NCBI GenBank assembly: GCA_902595375.1
Contig: CACJPW010000003.1
Location: 1 to 64,000, forward strand
DNA: 64,000 bases
Source of the DNA: an uncultured Pelagibacteraceae bacterium
Lineage (GTDB): Bacteria > Pseudomonadota > Alphaproteobacteria > Pelagibacterales > Pelagibacteraceae
Direction: 5' to 3'
Shown piece by piece: positions 24,644-32,401 of this stretch. Numbering within the stretch: the first letter of the stretch is position 1; each line of letters opens with the position of its first letter. The position numbers and the translations under genes are program-made. The notes under the pieces are model-generated. The model was not told the origin of the DNA, made no database searches, and saw only the letters and a program-made list of their open reading frames with translations.

Positions 24644-26086
24644 TTAAATTTTTTGATCATACTCACCAATTTTCCCGGTTTTTTGGAGCAAATTATCTAT
24701 AAATTCAAAAATCTTTTTTTTTCTATTATTTGATGTTGTGCTTTCTGTAACAATTACTAATGACGGTTTATTTGATGAAGCTCTTATTAGTCCCCAGGAT
24801 CCATCCTCTAAAGTGAATCTTACTCCGTTTACAGTTAATATATCAGTAATATATTGACTATCTATTTTAATATTTTTTTTTTTTAAATTTTGGACTTCTT
24901 TGACAATACTTTCAACAACTTTATATTTTTCTTCATCTTTACAAAAAGGAGCCATAGTCGGAGTTTGATAAGTAATTGGCAATTCTTTAATGATGTCACT
25001 CATCTTTCTATTTTGATTATCTAAAAGATGGCATATTTGAATTGATGAATTTATGCCATCATCATAACCATATCCTAATGGCTGATTAAAAAAGAAGTGA
25101 CCGCTTTTTTCAAAACCTGCTAGAGCTTTTTCAGTATTTACTTTTCTTTTAATATGAGAATGTCCAGTTTTCCAATAAATTGTTTTACATTTATTTTTTA
25201 TGAGAACTTTATCGTTTGCAAATAAACCAGTAGATTTAACATCAACAACAAACTTAGAGTCCTTATGAGATGAAGATAGATTTCTAGCTATTAATAACCC
25301 AATTTTATCTGAGAATATTTCATTTCCTTGATCATCTATTACTCCACATCTATCTCCATCTCCGTCAAAACCAAATCCAATATCGGCTTTATTATTTTTT
25401 ACAGCTTTAGATATAGCATGAAGCATTTTAAGATCTTCTGGATTTGGATTATATTTAGGAAAAGACCAATCTAAATTACAATCTAATTCTATAACTTCGC
25501 ACCCAATACCTTTTAAAATTTCTGGAGCAAATATTCCAGCTGTACCATTTCCACAAGCAACTACAGCTTTTATCTTTTTATTTATCTTATTTTTTTTAAT
25601 TAAATCTTGTATGTATACATTCTTAAAATCATTAATTTTTTTTAATGATCCTTTTCCATTTAGGAATTTGTTATTTAAAGTAATTTCTTTTAAGTTTGCC
25701 ATTTCTTCTGGTGCATGTGTTAAACCCTTTTGAATGCCCATTTTTACTCCTGTCCAACCGTTTTCATTATGACTAGCAGTTACCATGGCTATTGCATCTG
25801 AGTTTAAATTAAACTGAGCAAAATAAACCATTGGAGAAAGAGATAAACCTACATCTTCAACATTGCATCCTGTTAAAATTAAACCTTCAATTAAAGCTTT
25901 TTTAATTTTTTCGCTGTAAGATCTATAATCATGACCAACAATTACTCTTGGATTATTTTTTTTGGTGTTTTGAATGATTTGAGTTCCTAGGCCTTTGCCT
26001 AAATTAGTGATTCCCATAATATCGATCTCTTTTTCAAAGACCCATCTCGCGTCATACTCTCTAAAACCGTTAGGATTGATTTTCAT
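24644..26086 (-). CDS. Phosphomannomutase/phosphoglucomutase
   Basis: A 480-residue alpha-D-phosphohexomutase with four domains. MVTASHNENGWTGVKMG contains the phosphoserine in TASHN; the usual Pro after Asn is Glu here. GFDGDGDRCGVID is the magnesium loop, GFEKSGHFFF the sugar-binding loop, and the C-terminal TEST-SNNRKKK the phosphate-binding loop. It interconverts mannose- or glucose-6-phosphate and 1-phosphate for envelope sugar precursors. The gene is monocistronic. Its promoter must lie in the 187-base region shared with divergent nrdA. Confidence 0.9.
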   Translation of the reverse strand: MKINPNGFREYDARWVFEKEIDIMGITNLGKGLGTQIIQNTKKNNPRVIVGHDYRSYSEKIKKALIEGLILTGCNVEDVGLSLSPMVYFAQFNLNSDAIAMVTASHNENGWTGVKMGIQKGLTHAPEEMANLKEITLNNKFLNGKGSLKKINDFKNVYIQDLIKKNKINKKIKAVVACGNGTAGIFAPEILKGIGCEVIELDCNLDWSFPKYNPNPEDLKMLHAISKAVKNNKADIGFGFDGDGDRCGVIDDQGNEIFSDKIGLLIARNLSSSHKDSKFVVDVKSTGLFANDKVLIKNKCKTIYWKTGHSHIKRKVNTEKALAGFEKSGHFFFNQPLGYGYDDGINSSIQICHLLDNQNRKMSDIIKELPITYQTPTMAPFCKDEEKYKVVESIVKEVQNLKKKNIKIDSQYITDILTVNGVRFTLEDGSWGLIRASSNKPSLVIVTESTTSNNRKKKIFEFIDNLLQKTGKIGEYDQKI

Positions 26087-26149
26087 TAGTTATAAATACT
26101 AAAGAATGTAGGCATTTGTTATTAAATGTTTATTAACAAAACTTTCCAC

Positions 26150-26178
26150 TTGCAAAATTAATTAAATGTTCTTATAAT
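26150..26178 (+). promoter_or_regulatory. Sigma-70-type promoter of nrdAB
   Basis: TTGCAA (26150-26155) and a perfect TATAAT (26173-26178) are separated by 17 bases, giving a start of transcription near 26185. This lies about 90 bases upstream of the nrdA ATG, with the NrdR-like boxes falling just after the start point. Confidence 0.6.
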
Positions 26179-26191
26179 GTTCTATTGATTT

Positions 26192-26207
26192 CGATGTTAT
26201 ATAGTAT
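26192..26207 (+). promoter_or_regulatory. Upstream half of NrdR-box pair (degenerate)
   Basis: The 16 bases CGATGTTATATAGTAT have a good right half compared with the NrdR consensus (ATaTwGt-t) and a poor left half. The spacing to the stronger box at 26223 is exactly 31 bases, the three-turn spacing expected for paired NrdR sites. On its own this site would not be convincing. Confidence 0.4.
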
Positions 26208-26222
26208 ATTAACATATTTGTA

Positions 26223-26238
26223 ACACAACATGTAGTTG
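26223..26238 (+). promoter_or_regulatory. NrdR-box-like operator upstream of nrdA
   Basis: ACACAACATGTAGTTG matches the core of the NrdR consensus acaCwAtATaTwGtgt at all the invariant positions (C4, A6, A8, T9, T11, G13). It lies 36 bases before the nrdA ATG. NrdR is the ATP/dATP-sensing repressor of ribonucleotide reductase genes; its gene is not in this window. Confidence 0.6.
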
Positions 26239-26273
26239 TTTTGTTAACAAATCGAGTAAAAAACAAGGAAAAT

Positions 26274-28223
26274 ATGAATAAAAGTGTATCATTAGCAATA
26301 GAGAAAGCTGTCGGCTCAATAAGCCAAAAAAACCAAAACGAACTAAAGAATAACGGACCTAAAAAGCCTGATCTTTTTTCTCTATCTGGAGAGACTGAAT
26401 TATTTCAAAACGAGAAGGGTATCACCATCAAGATTGACAGATCGAGAGATCAAAATCTAACTGATTTTGGAAAAGCTACGTTAACAGACAGATATTTAGG
26501 TCAGAGCGAAAGTTTTCAAGATTTATTTGCAAGAGTTGCTAGCGTTTACGCTGATGATAATTTACATGCACAGAGAATTTACAATTATATAAGCAATTTA
26601 TGGTTTATGCCTGCTACACCTGTTTTGTCTAACGGTGGTACAGAAAGAGGACTGCCAATTTCATGTTTTTTAAATGAGGCTAGTGACAGTTTAGAGGGAA
26701 TTACAAATCTTTGGGAGGAGAATGTTTGGCTAGCGGCAAGAGGCGGCGGTATCGGAAGCTATTGGGGCAATCTAAGATCGATTGGAGAAAAAATTGGAAA
26801 GGTCGGAAAAACTTCTGGAATTATTCCATTTATCAAAGTAATGGACTCTTTGACTTTGGCAATAAGTCAAGGCTCTTTAAGAAGAGGCTCAGCTGCCTGT
26901 TATTTACAAATTGATCATCCTGAAATCGAAGAGTTTATTGAAATGAGAAGACCAACTGGTGGAGACGTGAATAGAAGATCTTTAAATCTACACCATGGTG
27001 TTTTGGTAACGGATGAGTTTATGAGAGCAGTAGAAACAGGCGGTCAATGGGCATTAAGAAGTCCTTACGATGGATCTGTTCAACAAACTATTCCAGCAAG
27101 AAATTTATGGATAAGATTATTGACTGCAAGAATTGAAACAGGGGAGCCATACATTGTTTACATTGATACAGTTAACAGACAAATTCCTCAGCATCATAAA
27201 CTTGCTGGGTTAAAAGTTAAAACTTCTAACCTTTGCAGTGAAATTACTTTACCAACTGGTATAGACAACGAAGGAAACCAAAGAACAGCAGTTTGTTGTT
27301 TATCATCATTAAACTTAGACACTTACGATCAGTGGAAAGACGATCCACAATTTGTTGAGGACGTTATGAGATTTTTAGATAACGTTATGACTGATTTTAT
27401 CAATAGAGCCCCTGATGAATTTGCTCATGCGAAATACTCAGCAATGAGAGAAAGAAGTGTTGGTCTTGGAGTCATGGGATTACACTCGTACCTCCAGCAA
27501 AAAAATATTCCTTTTGGATCAGTAATGAGCAAAGTGTGGAATAAAAAAATATTCCAAAATATTCAAGAAAAAGTTGATGAAGCATCAAAGACTTTAGCTG
27601 ATGAAAGAGGATCATGTCCTGATGCAGCAGAATATGGAATGAAGGAAAGATTTTCTAATAAAACAGCTATAGCTCCAACAGCTTCCATATCAATCATTTG
27701 TGGAGGATCTTCTCCTGGAATAGAACCTATTGCTGCTAACAGCTACACTCATAAAACACTCTCAGGTTCATTTAACGTAAGAAATAAATACTTAAAAAAG
27801 ATACTTCAAAAATATAATAAGGATACAGATGAAGTTTGGTCAACAATAACAACTAATCAAGGATCTGTGTCACACCTAAACTTTTTAACTGCAAACGAAA
27901 AAGATACATTTAAGACTGCTTTTGAAATCGATCAAAGATGGATTGTTGAACTGGGTGCAGATAGAACTCCGCATATTTCACAAGCACAGTCGGTAAATAT
28001 CTTTGTTCCAGCAGATATTCATAAAAAAGAACTTCACGATATTCATTTTCAAGCATGGAAAAAAGGTTTGAAAAGCCTTTATTACTGTAGATCCAAATCA
28101 ATCCAGAGAGCTGAAAATGTAAACAATGGATCTTCAACAGATGTGACAAAAAATGTTTACTCTGGAAAACAAGAATCAAATAATGAAAGCAATAACTATG
28201 AGGAGTGTTTATCATGTCAGTAG
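26274..28223 (+). CDS. nrdA: Ribonucleoside-diphosphate reductase, large subunit
   Basis: 649 residues from the ATG at 26274, chosen over a TTG at 26241 because AAGGA lies at the right distance. PISCFLNE, SNLCSEI and AVCCLSSLNLD supply the active-site Cys set and the Asn/Glu pair. TASISIICGGSSPGIEP is the phosphate region, and the C-terminal ECLSCQ is the thioredoxin-reactive CxxC. It reduces NDPs to dNDPs with NrdB. There is no N-terminal ATP-cone: the conserved core begins soon after residue 50, so overall inhibition by dATP is probably lost. The gene overlaps nrdB by ten bases. Confidence 0.95.
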   Translation: MNKSVSLAIEKAVGSISQKNQNELKNNGPKKPDLFSLSGETELFQNEKGITIKIDRSRDQNLTDFGKATLTDRYLGQSESFQDLFARVASVYADDNLHAQRIYNYISNLWFMPATPVLSNGGTERGLPISCFLNEASDSLEGITNLWEENVWLAARGGGIGSYWGNLRSIGEKIGKVGKTSGIIPFIKVMDSLTLAISQGSLRRGSAACYLQIDHPEIEEFIEMRRPTGGDVNRRSLNLHHGVLVTDEFMRAVETGGQWALRSPYDGSVQQTIPARNLWIRLLTARIETGEPYIVYIDTVNRQIPQHHKLAGLKVKTSNLCSEITLPTGIDNEGNQRTAVCCLSSLNLDTYDQWKDDPQFVEDVMRFLDNVMTDFINRAPDEFAHAKYSAMRERSVGLGVMGLHSYLQQKNIPFGSVMSKVWNKKIFQNIQEKVDEASKTLADERGSCPDAAEYGMKERFSNKTAIAPTASISIICGGSSPGIEPIAANSYTHKTLSGSFNVRNKYLKKILQKYNKDTDEVWSTITTNQGSVSHLNFLTANEKDTFKTAFEIDQRWIVELGADRTPHISQAQSVNIFVPADIHKKELHDIHFQAWKKGLKSLYYCRSKSIQRAENVNNGSSTDVTKNVYSGKQESNNESNNYEECLSCQ

Positions 28224-29221
28224 CAGAAAAAACTAAACCAACAATAATCCAGCCAAATAAAATGGGCTTATTAGTAGAAAACCCAGTTTACAAACCGTTT
28301 AGATATCCATGGTGTTATGATGCCTGGTTAACTCAACAGAGAATTCATTGGTTACCAGAAGAGGTGCCTTTAGGAGATGATGTAAGAGACTGGCAGAAAA
28401 ATTTATCAGTTGAGGAAAAAAATCTTTTAACTCATATATTCAGATTCTTTACTCAAGCCGATGTAGAAGTAAATAACTGTTACTTAAGACATTACACAAC
28501 AGTATTTAAACCAACAGAAGTTTTGATGATGATGACAGCATTTGCTGCAATGGAAACAGTACACATCGCTGCTTATTCTCATCTCTTAGATACTATCGGA
28601 ATGCCAGAGACAGAATATTCAGCATTTTTACAATATAAAGAAATGAAAGATAAATATGATTACATGCAAGGTTTTGATGTTAAATCAAAACACAACATAG
28701 CGATGACAATGGCTGTATTCTCTGCTTTCACAGAAGGTTTACAACTGTTTGCGAGTTTTGCAATTTTATTAAACTTTCCTAGATTTAATAAAATGAAAGG
28801 AATGGGCCAAATCGTAACTTGGTCGGTAAGAGACGAAACTTTGCACTGTAATTCTATGATTAGACTTTTTAGAGATTTCATTAAAGAAGAGCCACAAATT
28901 TGGAATAATAAATTAAAAAATGAAATCTATGAAGCATGTAAAACAATCGTTCACCATGAAGATGCATTTATTGATCTTGCTTTTCAAATGGGTCCAATGC
29001 AAGGTTTAACAGCCGAGGAAGTTAAACAGTACATTAGATTTATTGGTAACAGAAGATTAGAGCAATTAGGTTTGAATCCTATTTACGATGTTAAGAAAAA
29101 TCCATTAACGTGGTTGGACACTATGCTTAACGGAGTAGAGCACATGAACTTTTTTGAAGGTAGAGCTACAGAATACTCTAAAGCCTCTACAAAAGGTACA
29201 TGGGGCGAAGTATTTGCTTAA
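28214..29221 (+). CDS. nrdB: Ribonucleoside-diphosphate reductase, small subunit
   Basis: About 335 residues from the ATG at 28214, inside the end of nrdA and preceded by GAGGAG. Iron ligands are visible as Asp in FTQADVEV, the Glu/His pair in METVHIAAYSHLL, Glu in FTEGLQLF, and the Glu/His pair in VRDETLHC. The Tyr in AAYSH is the likely radical site, which makes this a standard tyrosyl-radical class I enzyme. No N-terminal ATP-cone is present. Its stop abuts the convergent znuA stop with no space for a terminator. Confidence 0.95.
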   Translation: MSVAEKTKPTIIQPNKMGLLVENPVYKPFRYPWCYDAWLTQQRIHWLPEEVPLGDDVRDWQKNLSVEEKNLLTHIFRFFTQADVEVNNCYLRHYTTVFKPTEVLMMMTAFAAMETVHIAAYSHLLDTIGMPETEYSAFLQYKEMKDKYDYMQGFDVKSKHNIAMTMAVFSAFTEGLQLFASFAILLNFPRFNKMKGMGQIVTWSVRDETLHCNSMIRLFRDFIKEEPQIWNNKLKNEIYEACKTIVHHEDAFIDLAFQMGPMQGLTAEEVKQYIRFIGNRRLEQLGLNPIYDVKKNPLTWLDTMLNGVEHMNFFEGRATEYSKASTKGTWGEVFA

Positions 29222-30232
29222 TTAACAACCTTTAAAAGATACATACATACTCTGTAATAATTCAGAGTACATGCCTTTACCTTTATCTAAAGTTGCGCCA
29301 AGTGGATCTAAAACACCAGTTTTAATTTTAGTATCTTTTGCGATTGACTTTATAATAGCAGGATTAAATTGAGGTTCTGAAAAAAGACAGTTAACTTTTT
29401 CATGTTCGATTACTTCTCTGATTTCAGATAATTGTTCAGCTCCAGGTAAAACATCTGGATTTACAGTTAAAGCTCCAAGAACTTTAATACCAAATCTATT
29501 TTCAAAATATTGATAAGCATCATGGAAAACAACAAATCTAAGATTTCTTTTAAGATCACTTTTAATATTTCTTGTTAAATTATCTAATTCTGTCTGAGCC
29601 TTTTTAGAATTAGCTTTATATTTAGAGCTGTTATCTGGGTCTAATTTAACTAATTGTTTTTCGATTTCTTTAACAATTACTTTAGCATTCATTGGATCTA
29701 ACCAAACATGTGGATCGTGTTCACCGTGAGCATGTCCCTCATGCCCGTGATCATCATGCTTAGCTTTTTTATGACCATGATCGTCATGTTTTTTCTCTTT
29801 ATGACCATGCCCGTGATCGTCATGTTTTTTCTCTTTATGACCGTGCCCGTGATCATCATGACCCTCAAATATATTTTTTTCTCTGAACTTAAGTTTTTTA
29901 ACTCCACTTAAATCCATTATTTCTACATTCACGGCTTTTTTAGCGATTGTATTTAATGGTTTTTCTAAGAATGCCTCTAAATCCTCACCAACCCAAATAA
30001 TTAAATCAGCTTTTTCAATCATTTTTGCATGTGAAGGTTTTAGGCTAAATCCATGTGGTGAATTATAGCCGTCAACAATTACATCAGGTTTACCTACACC
30101 ATCCATTACGTAACTAGCTAAAGAATGAATAGGTTTTATTGATGTGACTACATTTACATCCGCGTTCACAGAGGACTTTAGCCCAAAGATTAAAAAGATA
30201 GTTATTGTAAGCTTTGAAATTTTGTTTAACAT
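29222..30232 (-). CDS. znuA: Zinc ABC transporter substrate-binding protein with His-rich loop
   Basis: About 336 residues from the ATG at 30232, followed by a signal peptide (ITIFLIFGLKSSVNA). An ATG at 30253 would lie inside a Zur-like operator, so I reject it. The cluster A-1 fold shows zinc ligands His in KPIHSLAS, His in EHDPHVWLDP, and His in FHDAYQYF, with a C-terminal Asp region. Between the lobes is a long His/Asp-rich loop with four HDDHGH repeats, typical of ZnuA. It captures zinc in the periplasm for ZnuCB, encoded divergently. A last Cys (FKGC) may pair with Cys in NCLFSE. Confidence 0.95.
   Translation of the reverse strand: MLNKISKLTITIFLIFGLKSSVNADVNVVTSIKPIHSLASYVMDGVGKPDVIVDGYNSPHGFSLKPSHAKMIEKADLIIWVGEDLEAFLEKPLNTIAKKAVNVEIMDLSGVKKLKFREKNIFEGHDDHGHGHKEKKHDDHGHGHKEKKHDDHGHKKAKHDDHGHEGHAHGEHDPHVWLDPMNAKVIVKEIEKQLVKLDPDNSSKYKANSKKAQTELDNLTRNIKSDLKRNLRFVVFHDAYQYFENRFGIKVLGALTVNPDVLPGAEQLSEIREVIEHEKVNCLFSEPQFNPAIIKSIAKDTKIKTGVLDPLGATLDKGKGMYSELLQSMYVSFKGC
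29741..29860 (-). repeat. Coding tandem repeat in znuA (His-rich loop)
   Basis: Two exact-in-protein 36-base units encode HDDHGHGHKEKK (29825-29860 and 29789-29824). They are followed by a shortened unit HDDHGHKKAK and a fourth HDDHGH. The region encodes the zinc-binding loop and continues into the ligand HDPH at about 29709. Slippage here could change loop length between strains. Confidence 0.85.
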
Positions 30233-30237
30233 AAGAT

Positions 30238-30252
30238 TGTTATAATGTAACA
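30238..30252. promoter_or_regulatory. Zur-like operator 1
   Basis: TGTTATAATGTAACA, a 7-1-7 inverted repeat with one mismatched pair. It is centred 17 bases from operator 2 and lies just upstream of the znuA ATG (30232). It matches the GTTATA-N-TATAAC pattern of Fur-family zinc regulators, and a Fur-family gene ends the adjacent operon. Confidence 0.75.
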
Positions 30253-30254
30253 TC

Positions 30255-30269
30255 TGTTATAATATAACA
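30255..30269. promoter_or_regulatory. Zur-like operator 2
   Basis: TGTTATAATATAACA, a perfect 7-1-7 inverted repeat, centred between the divergent znuA and znuC starts. A TATAAT (30258-30263) sits inside it, so a bound repressor would cover a likely -10 element. Together with operator 1 it can control znuA leftward and znuC-znuB-zur rightward. Confidence 0.8.
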
Positions 30270-30292
30270 TTTTAACCGTCAAGGTTTAATTT

Positions 30293-31045
30293 ATGAAAAA
30301 TGAAAATAAAAAGACTCTCCTTCAAGTTGAAAAAGCTGGTCTTTCAATAAACTCTAAAATATTAGTAGAGGGAGTTTCTTTTGAGGTCCGAGAAGGGGAG
30401 ATAGTCACTTTAATTGGTCCAAACGGATCAGGAAAATCTACAACAGCAAAAATAGCTTTAGGAATTCACAAAAATATAATGGGTGATGTAAAAAAATTTA
30501 CTAATAAGATCGGTTATGTACCTCAAAAAATATCAATCGATTGGACTTTACCAATAAGAGTAATTGATTTCATGTTTTTGACCAAAGATTTAAATAATGA
30601 GCAAATTAGTGATGCCCTAAATTTAACAGGCGTTGAACATTTAAAGCAGAAGAGTTTAAGTAACCTCTCAGGTGGCGAGTTTCAAAGAGTTTTAATCGCA
30701 AGAGCTATTGCAAAGAAACCTGAGCTTTTAGTTTTAGATGAACCTGTTCAGGGCGTAGACTTTAAAGGAGAAGTAGCTATTTATGAATTGATCAAGAAAA
30801 TTTCAGAAGATCTCAGATGTGGAATACTTTTAATTTCCCACGATTTACACATGGTGATGTCAGCTACTGATTATGTAATCTGTCTAAATGGACACGTGTG
30901 TTGTTCTGGCAAACCACACATTGTTGCTCAAGACGAAAAGTATAAAGAATTATTTGGAGACCGTGCATCAAAGGTCCTTACTTTATATGAGCATAAACAC
31001 GATCATACTCATTCTCAAGATGGAACAATAAACCGAAAGCAATAA
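30293..31045 (+). CDS. znuC: Zinc ABC transporter ATP-binding protein
   Basis: A 250-residue ABC ATPase. GPNGSGKST (42-50) is Walker A, LSGGEFQ (125-131) the ABC signature, and ELLVLDE (144-150) Walker B; LLISHDLHMV holds the switch His. The C-terminus has a small His cluster (YEHKHDHTHSQD) seen in many ZnuC proteins. It powers uptake of zinc delivered by ZnuA through ZnuB. It is transcribed away from znuA behind two shared Zur-like operators, and two bases separate it from znuB. Confidence 0.95.
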   Translation: MKNENKKTLLQVEKAGLSINSKILVEGVSFEVREGEIVTLIGPNGSGKSTTAKIALGIHKNIMGDVKKFTNKIGYVPQKISIDWTLPIRVIDFMFLTKDLNNEQISDALNLTGVEHLKQKSLSNLSGGEFQRVLIARAIAKKPELLVLDEPVQGVDFKGEVAIYELIKKISEDLRCGILLISHDLHMVMSATDYVICLNGHVCCSGKPHIVAQDEKYKELFGDRASKVLTLYEHKHDHTHSQDGTINRKQ

Positions 31046-31047
31046 TC

Positions 31048-31851
31048 ATGTTTGATGATTTTTTTATTAGAGCTATATTTGCAGGAATTGGTATCGCTTT
31101 GATAACAGGACCTTTTGGTTGTTTCATTATTTGGCGAAGATTTTCTTTCTTTGCAGGAACTTTAGCTCACTCGGCTTTGTTAGGTGTAACTATGGCAGTT
31201 TTTTTTGATATTAATATTGCCTTTGCAGTTTTCTTAATATCTGCAGCACTTGCAATCATTCTTCTAAAATTACAAAAAAAAACAAAATTACCAAACGATG
31301 CATTACTTGGCTTACTCGCGCACGCCTCATTGGCAGTAGGTTTTGTTATTTTAGGTTTTTTAACATCAATCAGATTTGATGTAATGGGATTATTATTTGG
31401 AGATATACTTGCTGTTAATGAAATTGATTTAATGTTTATTTGGATAGGAGGTGCATTAATTCTATTAGTACTAAAATTAATTTGGAAGCCATTATTCGCT
31501 TCAACAGTAAATTATGATTTAGCTGAAGCAGAGGGTATGAAACCAGATAAAATAAATGCAATATTTACAATTTTAATGGCTGCAATAATTGCAATTTCTA
31601 TAAAAATTGTGGGACTACTATTAATAACCGGAATGCTAATTATACCTGCAGCAATGGCCAGGAACATTTCAAACAATCCACAACAAATGGTTGTCCTGTC
31701 AATAATTGGCGGACTTTTATCAGTAATGATAGGATTGTTTTCATCGTTAGAATTTAATACTCCATCTGGACCCTCAATCATAACTGCAGCTTTAATACTT
31801 TTTTGTTTTTCACTTATTAAGTCTAAAAAATATTCCGAATTGAAAAAATAA
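31048..31851 (+). CDS. znuB: Zinc ABC transporter permease
   Basis: A 267-residue membrane protein of the ABC-3 permease family with seven or eight hydrophobic segments. ITGPFGCFIIWRRFSFFAGT and LAHSALLGVT are the conserved N-terminal parts, and EAEGMKPDKINAIFT with IVGLLLITGMLIIPAA is the cytoplasmic coupling region. It forms the zinc channel energised by ZnuC. It lies two bases after znuC and 22 before the zur start. A manganese substrate is possible for this family, but the His-rich ZnuA and Zur neighbour favour zinc. Confidence 0.93.
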   Translation: MFDDFFIRAIFAGIGIALITGPFGCFIIWRRFSFFAGTLAHSALLGVTMAVFFDINIAFAVFLISAALAIILLKLQKKTKLPNDALLGLLAHASLAVGFVILGFLTSIRFDVMGLLFGDILAVNEIDLMFIWIGGALILLVLKLIWKPLFASTVNYDLAEAEGMKPDKINAIFTILMAAIIAISIKIVGLLLITGMLIIPAAMARNISNNPQQMVVLSIIGGLLSVMIGLFSSLEFNTPSGPSIITAALILFCFSLIKSKKYSELKK

Positions 31852-31873
31852 TGTTTAATTGGTAAATTATATT

Positions 31874-32266
31874 ATGGCACAAGCACAAACACTCTCTAGA
31901 AATCAACAAATTGTTTTAGATATTATTGAAAAATCAAAGGGTCCTTTAAAAGCTTATTCGATACTTTTTAATGTACAAAAAAAAGGGATAAACGCACCTC
32001 AACAAATTTATCGAGCTTTAGATAAGTTAATTGAAATGGGCAAAATTCATAAAATTGAAAGCAAAAACGCCTTTGTTGCATGTAGAAGTTCAGATTGTGA
32101 AATTTCTAAAGCTACAGCGTTTTCAATTTGTGAAAGTTGTGAGATGGTTGATGAAATTAGTGACGCTAAGCTGTCAAAATATTTATCAAGTTTTAATCAC
32201 AGAAAAGGAATGAAATTTAAAAGATTTAACTTGGAATTTTTTGGTTTGTGTAAAAAATGTAAGTAA
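31874..32266 (+). CDS. zur: Fur-family zinc uptake regulator
   Basis: About 130 residues from the ATG at 31874; a GTG/ATG further upstream is less likely. It has a winged-helix N-terminal half (KAYSILFNVQKKGINAPQQIYRALDKL) and a dimerisation half. CESC and CKKC form the structural zinc site. Loss of zinc would release the two palindromes before znuC. Encoded last in the znuC-znuB-zur operon, it is probably autoregulated. A general Fur role is less likely because of the operon and the operator type. Confidence 0.9.
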   Translation: MAQAQTLSRNQQIVLDIIEKSKGPLKAYSILFNVQKKGINAPQQIYRALDKLIEMGKIHKIESKNAFVACRSSDCEISKATAFSICESCEMVDEISDAKLSKYLSSFNHRKGMKFKRFNLEFFGLCKKCK

Positions 32267-32328
32267 TTTTTTCTATATAAGCCATTAAATAAATCTAAGA
32301 CGTATATATTCCATATTTCACTTTTTAG

Positions 32329-32358
32329 TTGTGTTCCGGTTACAATACACACTACATT
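32329..32358 (+). promoter_or_regulatory. Possible promoter of the betaine transporter genes
   Basis: TTGTGT (32329-32334) and TACATT (32353-32358), 18 bases apart, make a modest sigma-70-like promoter in the 135-base gap after zur. An AGGGGGG Shine-Dalgarno precedes the ATG at 32402. I see no riboswitch-like structure in this gap. Confidence 0.35.
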
Positions 32359-32401
32359 TTGTTACATTATTTGAAAAAATAAATAACTCTAGGGGGGTTA
32401 A

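Noticed and set aside
24637-24653. A/T-only inverted repeat near the 3' ends of the second TSUP carrier and the mutase gene
   Set aside because: It has no G-C pairs and overlaps coding sequence; too weak for a terminator.
29698-29911. Methionine/phenylalanine-rich frames on both strands across the znuA repeat
   Set aside because: They are out-of-frame readings of the His-rich coding repeat.
32267-32401. Possible riboswitch upstream of the betaine transporter
   Set aside because: I found no stable stems or known SAM- or glycine-type core in this gap, only a weak promoter and a strong Shine-Dalgarno.
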